From an uncultured Desulfovibrio sp. (lineage in GTDB: Bacteria > Desulfobacterota > Desulfovibrionia > Desulfovibrionales > Desulfovibrionaceae): a stretch of DNA of 5,441 bases. The notes under the pieces were generated by a model. That model did no database searches. It was not told the DNA's origin and worked only from the letters and a program-made list of their open reading frames with translations. Both the position numbers and the translations under genes were made by a program. The stretch covers positions 1-5,441 of the forward strand of contig URTO01000155.1 in NCBI GenBank assembly GCA_900550745.1, written 5' to 3'. Positions 1 through 4,794 of the stretch are shown piece after piece (the first letter of the stretch is position 1; each line of letters opens with the position of its first letter).

Positions 1-70
1 CGTTTTGCTGGTTATTCCTTTGAAACTTCAAGGAAAAAAGCATCAACCATTTTCTATGACACAGCCAAAG

Positions 71-104
71 GGAAAAGGAGGGGCTTCGTCAGGAAGCGCC
101 CTCC
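71..104 (-). terminator. Intrinsic terminator of the phosphatase operon
   Basis: Read on the minus strand, 13 bases after the alkaline phosphatase stop codon, the sequence folds into a GC-rich hairpin: GGAGGGCGCTTC, a five-base loop, then GAAGCCCCTCC. The stem is 11 bp with one bulged C. It is followed by TTTTCCCTTT (positions 67-76). This is the classic layout of a Rho-independent terminator and marks the end of the HD-phosphohydrolase/alkaline phosphatase transcript. On the plus strand a run of five T (111-115) lies a few bases past the same hairpin, so it could also stop transcription arriving from the left, though less convincingly. Confidence 0.75.
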
Positions 105-116
105 CCCCGGTTTTTC

Positions 117-1856
117 CTACTTATTTCCGAGCGCGAGGGCTTCGGATATGATGCGGAAGACTTCCGTGCTGTTCATGAAGCCCCGGAAGGCGTCGGCATG
201 CGGGCCGCGCGCGCCGACCACAAGGTCGTCAATGGAGTGGACGCCGGTGGATTCGGTACGGGGCAGGTTGCCGATGCGGAGCTGCGCGCCGGGCACATCC
301 TTGTAGGCGGCGTTGGCGATGTAATGCCCGTTTTCATCCTTGACGGACGGGACGAACGGGCCGTCCATCTTCGGGCGGTAGGTTTCGTAATAGTCGGGGT
401 AGTTGCCGATGAACACCGCGAGGCGCTTGGACACGTTCACGTCGTCGGGGTAACCGTCGCCGTTTTCGTCCTTATAGGCGGGATAGCCGGCCTCGGCGTA
501 GATGCCCACCTTGTCGCGCATGAGCTCGCCGGGCAGGTTGTCGTCCACGGTGCCGATGACGCTGATGGAGTGGGTATGGTCGCCGGTGACGATGAGCAGG
601 GTGTCGGGGTTCTTGTCGCAGAATTCCTGCGCAATGGCGACGACCTTGTCGAACATGATGGTGTCGTAGACGGCGCGTTCCCAGTCGAGCGGGTGGCTGT
701 ACTTGTCCACAAGGCCCGCTTCAAGCATCAGGAAAAAGCCTTCGGGGTTCTTGGAAAGCACGGAAAGGGCGGCCCGCATGGAGTCTGTGAGATCCGGCTG
801 ATCCGGGAACTTGGAGACAGTCCCCTTCTTGAGGAACTTGCGATCCAGCACGCCGTCCATGTTGCCGGTATGGAACAGGCCGAGCAGCTTGTCGGGGTTG
901 CCCTTCACGGCCTTGGAAAGCTCGGTATTGGACGTGGCAAGGGCATAGCCTTCCTTCTGGAACATTTCGATGTAGTTCTTGTCGTCCTTGCGCTTGGAGC
1001 CGGGGACGCTTTGGGGCAGGAAGTAGGCGGAGCCGCCGCCGATGATGACGTCGGGCTTCACGTTGTAGAACATATCCACGATTTCGGCCTTGTCGGCGCG
1101 GCGGCGGGTATGCCCGACCACGGAAGCCGGGGTCGCGTCCTCGATTTCGGCATCCGAAACCACGCCGATGGATTTGCCGGTCGTGCGGCGGAGCAGTTCG
1201 GCGATGGTTTCCTGCCTGGGATCGTCCAGCGAGTCGGGGGTGCGGTCGGCGTAGACGCCGAGGGCGTTCACGCTGGACTTGTGCCCGGTCATGTAGGCGG
1301 AGGCGGTGTTGGCGGAGTCGGCGGCGATGGAATCCACGCTGCACGTGCCGAGCATGGCGGTATAGGGCAGGGTATCCATCGACAGCTTGCCGTTGTACAT
1401 GCCGTTGGTCACGCCTTTGGACATGAGGCGGGCGCTCGTGCGGTGGCCCATGCTCAGGCCGTCTGCGATGAGCAGGATGACGTTCTTGGCGGCGGGCTTG
1501 GCGGGCGTGCCGTACACGTCCCAGTTGGCGGAGGCTTTCCCGGTGGGGCTTTCCACCGTCACCTTGTACTGTCCGGGCTTGAGCGAAGCGCCGCGCAGCA
1601 GCAGGGCGGAGCCGTCGGCCCCCTTTTCCTTGGCGATGAATTCGGGTTTCGCGCCCAGAACGGCCTTGGCGTCCTGCCCGTTGATCAGGACTTTGGCGTC
1701 CTTTTCGGCGAGCTGGCCGTCAAACTCCACCTTGAAGTCGAAGCGGCTCCCGCCCAGGAAGCGGGCCGTATCCACAGGGTAAATGTTCGGCGCGGCTTCC
1801 GCGACGCCGGAGAAGAGCAGGGCGCCCAACAGGGCGGGAATGATGCGTGTGTTCAT
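117..1856 (-). CDS. Exported alkaline phosphatase (PhoA superfamily)
   Basis: This is a metal-dependent phosphomonoesterase that releases phosphate from organic phosphate esters, expected to act in the periplasm. It has 579 residues. A Sec signal peptide covers about residues 1-21 (hydrophobic LLGALLF, AEA cleavage site). A beta-rich, Ig-like region (about 24-118) follows, then the catalytic domain. By comparison with E. coli PhoA the active site is complete: D132 in ADGLSMG, nucleophile S181 in ADSANTAS, D240 and T242 in EDATPAS, R253 at the PhoA R166 spacing, E379/D384/H388 in LEAGLVDKYSH, D426-H427 in TGDHTHS, and H553 in RGPHA. An insertion between the DH pair and the last histidine (about 430-535) carries DENGDGYPDD (463-472), which looks like a calcium-binding loop. 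The ATG has an AAAGGAA ribosome site 7 bases upstream (1864-1870). It is the second gene of a likely operon, 34 bases after the HD protein gene, and is followed by a terminator. It is longer than E. coli PhoA (about 470 residues) because of the N-terminal domain and the insertion. Family assignment is firm; physiological substrate is unknown. Confidence 0.95.
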   Translation of the reverse strand: MNTRIIPALLGALLFSGVAEAAPNIYPVDTARFLGGSRFDFKVEFDGQLAEKDAKVLINGQDAKAVLGAKPEFIAKEKGADGSALLLRGASLKPGQYKVTVESPTGKASANWDVYGTPAKPAAKNVILLIADGLSMGHRTSARLMSKGVTNGMYNGKLSMDTLPYTAMLGTCSVDSIAADSANTASAYMTGHKSSVNALGVYADRTPDSLDDPRQETIAELLRRTTGKSIGVVSDAEIEDATPASVVGHTRRRADKAEIVDMFYNVKPDVIIGGGSAYFLPQSVPGSKRKDDKNYIEMFQKEGYALATSNTELSKAVKGNPDKLLGLFHTGNMDGVLDRKFLKKGTVSKFPDQPDLTDSMRAALSVLSKNPEGFFLMLEAGLVDKYSHPLDWERAVYDTIMFDKVVAIAQEFCDKNPDTLLIVTGDHTHSISVIGTVDDNLPGELMRDKVGIYAEAGYPAYKDENGDGYPDDVNVSKRLAVFIGNYPDYYETYRPKMDGPFVPSVKDENGHYIANAAYKDVPGAQLRIGNLPRTESTGVHSIDDLVVGARGPHADAFRGFMNSTEVFRIISEALALGNK

Positions 1857-1890
1857 GTAGCGATTCCTTTGTTGAGAAAAACTGTGAAAA

Positions 1891-3009
1891 TCAGGCGCGC
1901 ACGAGTTCGGCGACTTCGGCGGTCAATCCGTCCAGCCCCTTGGTGCTGTACGCGCCGTAAAGCTGCATGGCGGTCTTCTGCGAAAGCACGTAGTTGCGGA
2001 ACTGGTTGAAGGGCTTCTTGGACAGATCGGCTTCCTTGATGCCGTAGGAGCGGACGGCGACCTGCTTGAGGGCGTCCACGGTCCATTGGGCGGCGGGCAC
2101 GCTGAGCACCCAGTCATGGTCGGCGAGGTGGGTCACGAAGCCTTCCATGCGGCGGGGCATGGGCAGGGTTTTGCCGCCTTTTTCCACAAGCCCGGCCTTG
2201 AGGGGATCCTTGCCGTTGATGACGGCGGCGGCCTTCAGCCAGCCCACCACCAACTGTTCGGATGCGGCGGCTCCGGGGTGATCGTGGGCACAAGCCTGCG
2301 CTACGCACAGTTCGGGGGACAGCCCGCGCCGCAGGCTTTCGGCGACGCTGAGGATATGGTGTTCTCCGGTGGCGGCGAGGGTTTCTTCCTTGCGGCAGGT
2401 TCCATCCGCCTGCCACTGGAAGACCCACGGCTTGTGGAGGTCGTGGAGAAGCTGGGAGGCGAGCACCACGTCGCGGTCGAGCTTCAGGCCGAACATATCG
2501 ACATAGTTGTCGTACAGGGCCTTGCAGGAGGCAACGTTGAGGGCCGTGTGCGTCACCAGCCCGCCGGGGTAGCTGTGGTGGCTGTTCCAGCCGCTGCCGG
2601 GCGCGGTATAAAAAGGCTGCGGGCTTTTCTTCGTGCCGGCGCAGGGCGGGAAAACGGCCTTGGCGTCCTGGGCGAGCAGCCCTTGCCCCTTCAATTCCTT
2701 CATGATGGCCTTGGCGTCACCTTCGGCCAGCAGCGGGGCCGGGTTTTTCATGATGTCCAGCACGGCGGCGCGCAGGCCGGGGTTGCCGATTTCCGCGGCG
2801 GCGTCCTGAAGGTATTTCCACGCGGCCATGACGTACTGGGATCTGTCCGCCATTTCCTTGGGCGTCATGTTGATGCATGCGTCAAGGGAGACGGCTTCCG
2901 TGGCGGCGCGGGCGGCGGAAGGATGCAGGAAGGTTTTTCCGGCGAGCAGCACGGCTCCGGTAGCCAGCCCGCCCAGCAGGAAGGTGCGGCGACTGTAATC
3001 GGCATTCAT
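1891..3009 (-). CDS. Tat-exported HD-domain phosphohydrolase
   Basis: The product has 372 residues. It opens with a twin-arginine signal: SRRTFLLGG at residues 6-14, a hydrophobic stretch to about 23, and an ARA cleavage site near 33-35. It should therefore be exported folded, with its metals already bound. The mature part contains an HD fold resembling the HD domain of YhaM-type proteins: HHSYPGGLVTHT (144-155, first metal histidine H154), LLHDLHK (187-193, H189-D190), EHHIL (216-220), CAHDHPG (240-246) and a closing aspartate in LADHDW (295-300). All expected ligands of a metal-dependent phosphohydrolase are visible. The substrate (nucleotide, nucleic acid or other phosphoester) cannot be told. 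The start is supported by AAGGAG 7 bases upstream (3017-3022). It is the first gene of the operon with alkaline phosphatase, so a joint role in periplasmic phosphoester breakdown is inferred. HD proteins are normally cytoplasmic, which makes the Tat signal the striking feature. Domain call is strong; function is open. Confidence 0.88.
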   Translation of the reverse strand: MNADYSRRTFLLGGLATGAVLLAGKTFLHPSAARAATEAVSLDACINMTPKEMADRSQYVMAAWKYLQDAAAEIGNPGLRAAVLDIMKNPAPLLAEGDAKAIMKELKGQGLLAQDAKAVFPPCAGTKKSPQPFYTAPGSGWNSHHSYPGGLVTHTALNVASCKALYDNYVDMFGLKLDRDVVLASQLLHDLHKPWVFQWQADGTCRKEETLAATGEHHILSVAESLRRGLSPELCVAQACAHDHPGAAASEQLVVGWLKAAAVINGKDPLKAGLVEKGGKTLPMPRRMEGFVTHLADHDWVLSVPAAQWTVDALKQVAVRSYGIKEADLSKKPFNQFRNYVLSQKTAMQLYGAYSTKGLDGLTAEVAELVRA

Positions 3010-3052
3010 GGGGTTTCTCCTTGTTGATCCGTTTCAGGATGAGGCAAGGGAG

Positions 3053-3097
3053 AACCTAGACGCCGTTCGTGGCGGAAACGTGGCCTTAGTGTGACGT
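3053..3097 (-). promoter_or_regulatory. Candidate Pho-box promoter of the phosphatase operon
   Basis: On the minus strand three similar pentamers, GTCAC, GCCAC and GCCAC (plus-strand 3091-3095, 3080-3084, 3069-3073), lie exactly 11 bp apart. That is the geometry of PhoB sites: 7-bp half-sites like CTGTCAC separated by 4 bp. The three 7-bp units (ACGTCAC, AGGCCAC, CCGCCAC) match CTGTCAC at 5, 4 and 5 positions. Ten bases downstream is TAGGTT (3053-3058), a weak -10 at the spacing usual in Pho promoters, which lack a good -35. The start codon follows about 43 bases later. No sigma-70 -35 was found in this gap. The match is by eye and the half-sites are imperfect, so the call is tentative, but it fits the downstream alkaline phosphatase gene. 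Confidence 0.38.
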
Positions 3098-3130
3098 TTG
3101 TATTGTTTGTATGAACAACCCATATATATG
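3097..3130. repeat. Short direct repeat and palindromes upstream of the operon
   Basis: Three small symmetric elements are packed together just upstream of the Pho-box-like array. TTTGTAT occurs twice (3097-3103 and 3106-3112). An interrupted palindrome TTGTT-6-AACAA spans 3103-3118. A perfect 10-bp palindrome CATATATATG lies at 3121-3130. They could be an operator or a promoter-upstream AT element, but no known regulator motif is recognised. Confidence 0.3.
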
Positions 3131-3288
3131 GGCAGCCGTGAAGAGGAAGGGCGGCAGGGTGTCGCCATACGGATACACATGGAGGGAGAATCGTCTGAAG
3201 ACATTATGAAAGGGAAAAAATTGCCCTTTCACCAAGCCTGTCGGAACGGCTTCCCTCTTTTCTCCATTCCGCTATCCCCGTCCCTATA

Positions 3289-3318
3289 TTAAAGGTTCCC
3301 GTGTTAAAGGCTTCCGTG
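3289..3318. repeat. 15-bp imperfect tandem repeat
   Basis: TTAAAGGTTCCCGTG (3289-3303) is followed immediately by TTAAAGGCTTCCGTG (3304-3318). The two copies match at 13 of 15 positions. It lies in the gene-free stretch between the phosphatase operon and the small gene at 3652. No function is evident; it may be a slippage product or a paired protein-binding site. Confidence 0.6.
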
Positions 3319-3411
3319 CGTATCGAGTGCCGCAGCTTTTCCCATACAGTGCCATCGTAACGTGGCGCGGCGATGGAATGCCCGGTCGCCGGATTGGGGC
3401 TCCCACTGTCA

Positions 3412-3550
3412 TCGTGATATGACGCATCCAAAGCGGAGAGGCGCCGGAACGCGGGGGAAAGGGCGCTGAACAAGGAAGATCGGGGCCAAAGCGGAGGGGC
3501 AGGGAGGCGGCCCCAAAACGGGCCGGAGGAAAGGCCGCTTCATATCACGA
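3412..3550. repeat. 11-bp inverted repeats bounding 139 bp
   Basis: TCGTGATATGA (3412-3422) has an exact reverse complement, TCATATCACGA (3540-3550). They enclose 117 bp of GC-rich, gene-free sequence. The layout resembles a tiny non-autonomous element with terminal inverted repeats. However, the flanks (CTGTCA on the left, GTATGAA on the right) show no target-site duplication, so a mobile origin is only a possibility. Confidence 0.3.
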
Positions 3551-3589
3551 GTATGAAACCACCTTGAATCATAAACCATCTCAGCGTTC

Positions 3590-3618
3590 TTGAAAGACCG
3601 TATATTCTATCATAGCAT
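3590..3618 (+). promoter_or_regulatory. Candidate sigma-70 promoter of the small gene
   Basis: TTGAAA (3590-3595, five of six matches to the -35 consensus) is followed after 17 bases by TAGCAT (3613-3618, four of six matches to the -10, including the important TA and final T). Transcription would begin near 3625, leaving a leader of about 27 bases with the AGGAG ribosome site. The local AT-richness also suits a promoter. Confidence 0.45.
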
Positions 3619-3651
3619 GGCTTCTTTATTAGACTAACAGGAGCCCTATAT

Positions 3652-3876
3652 ATGAAGACGGAACACCTGTTTACCATCCGTTTGGGGGATGGGAGGCATT
3701 TTGAGTATGAAGGCACGCTTGACGGCGCGAAGCGCAAGGCCTCGAAGCTCGCCACGCCGCCGGTAGCGATTCAATTGCTTGCGGAACAACGCCTTATCGC
3801 CACGCGAAGGCCGTATTTCGGCTGGGACGGCAAAGTAGGATGGCACCCTTGGGAGCTTATCGAGAGGGCTTTTTGA
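3652..3876 (+). CDS. Small hypothetical protein, 74 residues
   Basis: I do not recognise this protein. It is probably a real gene: AGGAG (3639-3643) sits 8 bases before the ATG, a plausible promoter precedes it, and its codons are G/C-biased at the third position. The product is basic and soluble, with no signal peptide or membrane segment. It begins with a beta-like stretch (LFTIRLGDGRHFEYEGTL, residues 6-23), has a short probable helix (DGAKRKASKLA, 24-34), and ends in a tryptophan-rich tail (FGWDGKVGWHPWELI, about 56-70). The order strand-strand-helix-strand suggests a compact single-domain fold. It stands alone between gene-free stretches and upstream of the CRISPR array on the same strand, so the neighbourhood gives no clear functional hint. 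It could be a leftover of a mobile element or an accessory gene. Confidence 0.65.
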   Translation: MKTEHLFTIRLGDGRHFEYEGTLDGAKRKASKLATPPVAIQLLAEQRLIATRRPYFGWDGKVGWHPWELIERAF

Positions 3877-4266
3877 ACGGGGCCGCGCTCTGAAATGCTG
3901 TTGCCTGTATTTTATTGATATATAGTTGTATTTTGTGAAAAGGCTGATGGGGCCGCCTCCGGTGCACCGGGGTTTCTTCCACCAATGGGGATGGAAGAAG
4001 GCAGGCATGGCGGCCCGGAAAGCGGAGGGAAAACGGCGTGGGCACCGGGCTGCCGTTCCTCCTGCGAGGCCAATGCGAAGGCATCGGCCCCGCGAAGGCG
4101 GGAAGCGTTCGATTGGCAGGGAGCGTTTGCCGGACAGCCACGTCCCACCCTCCCCCATTCCTTGGAAGCGCGCCCGCAACCAGCCCGGCATGTACTTCGT
4201 CGGCAATGGCCGGAAAATCGCCCATGTTGCCAACGGAGTCATCCGTACAGGTAAGAACGATTCAGG
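3877..4266. other. Region between the small gene and the CRISPR array
   Basis: It opens with an AT-rich segment (about 3897-3940), followed by GC-rich sequence. A 12-bp perfect palindrome CCGGTGCACCGG (3959-3970) is immediately followed by an 8-bp hairpin, TTCTTCCA and TGGAAGAA, with a 10-base loop (3974-3999). Open frames run across the region on both strands, but none has a ribosome site with a recognisable product. The last 160 bases look coding-like on the plus strand (described separately). No typical AT-rich CRISPR leader is seen in the 100 bases before the first repeat. Confidence 0.5.
4098..4266 (+). pseudogene. Possible gene fragment abutting the CRISPR array
   Basis: In one plus-strand frame the codons become strongly G/C-biased at the third position, as in the neighbouring genes. 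The translation reads like an ordinary protein, for example KRARNQPG followed by MYFVGNGRKIAHVANGV (from the ATG at 4190). The frame continues without a stop straight into the first CRISPR repeat, where it loses all protein character. No start with a ribosome site is apparent and I do not recognise the family. It may be a fragment whose 3' end was replaced when the array or its neighbourhood was rearranged. The opposite strand is also open here (to 4225), so chance is a serious alternative. Confidence 0.25.
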
Positions 4267-4650
4267 GTCTTCCCCACGTGCGTGGGGGTGTTTCGCATCA
4301 AAAAGCATGGCGCTAAACTGCGAAAAAGGTTTCCCCACGCGCGTGGGGGTGTTTCGCATCAAAAAGCATGGCGCTAAACTGCGAAAAAGGTTTCCCCACG
4401 CGCGTGGGGGTGTTTCCAGACCCGGCTTTCCGTGAAAGTTTCCGGCCAGGGTTTCCCCACGCGCGTGGGGGTGTTTCTAAATGCCATAGTCACCCCCGGA
4501 GCCATCTCCCGTCTTCCCCACGCACGTGGGGGTGTTTCCTACAGCGACAAGGTGGGTAAGGAAGTCTACGGGTCTTCCCCACGCACGCGGGGCCGGGCAT
4601 GGATGAATGCGCTTTTCAGCTTGGCTTTCCCCACACGCATGGGGTGTTTC
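4267..4650 (+). CRISPR. Type I-E-like CRISPR array, 7 repeats, no cas genes in view
   Basis: Seven repeats begin at 4267, 4328, 4389, 4450, 4511, 4572 and 4624. The first five are 28 nt and separated by 33-nt spacers, giving a strict 61-bp period equal to the 29+32 layout of E. coli type I-E. The core CCCCACGCGCGTGGGG is a 7-bp palindromic stem with a 2-base loop, preceded by GTCTT or GGTTT and followed by GTGTTTC. This resembles type I-E repeats known from Desulfovibrio-type bacteria. Spacers lie at 4295-4327, 4356-4388, 4417-4449, 4478-4510 and 4539-4571; the first two are identical. Repeat 6 (4572 on) keeps its first 21 bases and loses GTGTTTC. The next interval is 9 bp short. Repeat 7 (4624-4650) is 27 nt with stem mutations. 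Decay at the right end and the repeat orientation both place the leader on the left, so transcription is to the right. No cas1/cas2 or Cascade genes are in the window. Array call is certain; subtype is inferred from the repeat. Confidence 0.96.
4295..4416 (+). repeat. Perfect 61-bp tandem duplication inside the CRISPR array
   Basis: Positions 4295-4355 (spacer 1 plus repeat 2) and 4356-4416 (spacer 2 plus repeat 3) are identical over all 61 bases. The spacers both begin GCATCAAAAAGCATGG. The simplest explanation is recombination or replication slippage between neighbouring repeats, not two independent acquisitions of one protospacer. Repeat 1 differs from repeats 2 and 3 at three positions, which places the duplicated unit as spacer plus downstream repeat. 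Confidence 0.95.
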
Positions 4651-4660
4651 GGTTTCATCC

Positions 4661-4750
4661 TTATAGGTAGGAGCGCTTTCTGTTGAGGAGCTGGATTAGG
4701 ACGATATAGGCAAGGGCACTGTTCCGTGCCCCGTTTCGCCATGCCGCAGG
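4661..4750 (-). pseudogene. Possible C-terminal relic of a transposase
   Basis: On the minus strand a 29-codon frame lies between two stop codons (upstream stop at 4751-4753, own stop at 4661-4663). It reads ...ARNSALAYIVLIQLLNR... . The pattern ARN followed by an alternating hydrophobic helix resembles the C-terminal tail of IS5-type DDE transposases, where ARNFLA-like helices close the protein. Upstream the similarity is lost, and no terminal inverted repeat was found between its stop and the last CRISPR repeat 11 bp away. The match rests on memory of the family pattern over a short stretch and may be chance. Confidence 0.18.
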
Positions 4751-4794
4751 CTACAGCGTAGGGTAGGGGCCTATCGCGATTTGTGCCTCCGGCT

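Larger units (their letters stand above)
3131..3600. other. Gene-free stretch with short repeats
   Basis: I find no convincing gene here. The open frames either start at TTG or have no ribosome site, and their products resemble no family. What it holds is repeat structure: an 8-bp perfect hairpin TGAAAGGG/CCCTTTCA with a 9-base loop (3207-3231), a 15-bp imperfect tandem repeat (3289-3318), a 15-bp direct repeat CCAAAGCGGAGRGGC (3428-3442 and 3486-3500, one mismatch), and an 11-bp inverted repeat TCGTGATATGA (3412-3422 and 3540-3550). The region separates the divergently oriented phosphatase operon and the small gene at 3652, so it may also carry regulatory sites. A decayed gene or mobile element is possible. 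Confidence 0.5.

Noticed and set aside
16..40. Hairpin CCTTTGAA/TTCAAGG near the left edge as a second terminator
   Set aside because: It is followed by an A-tract on the plus strand. On the minus strand the T-tract precedes the stem instead of following it, so it does not fit an intrinsic terminator in either direction.
198..2009. A 603-codon plus-strand open frame
   Set aside because: It lies antisense to the certain alkaline phosphatase gene and extends into the HD gene. Its translation is glycine/valine/histidine/alanine-rich, as expected for the complement of GC-biased codons, and it has no family features.
2086..3027. A 313-codon plus-strand open frame
   Set aside because: It is antisense to the HD-domain gene, which has a Tat signal, motifs and a ribosome site; this frame has none of these.
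3098..3292. Plus-strand 64-codon open frame upstream of the phosphatase operon
   Set aside because: It starts at TTG inside the short-repeat cluster and has no ribosome site; the internal ATG at 3179 also lacks one. The translation resembles nothing known.
3204..3473. Minus-strand 89-codon open frame in the gene-free stretch
   Set aside because: It has a TTG start without a ribosome site, no recognisable motif, and it crosses the tandem repeat and several hairpins.
3897..3940. AT-rich segment considered as a CRISPR leader
   Set aside because: It lies about 330 bp from the first repeat, with GC-rich sequence between; leaders directly adjoin the first repeat.
3646..4362. Minus-strand 238-codon open frame over the small gene and the array start
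   Set aside because: It is antisense to the better supported 74-residue gene and includes CRISPR repeats translated as HARGE/TRVG-like text; it is a chance frame.
4368..4686. Small plus-strand frames across the CRISPR array
   Set aside because: They are translations of the repeats (FPTRVGVF, FPHARGGV) and shift frame with each 61-bp unit.
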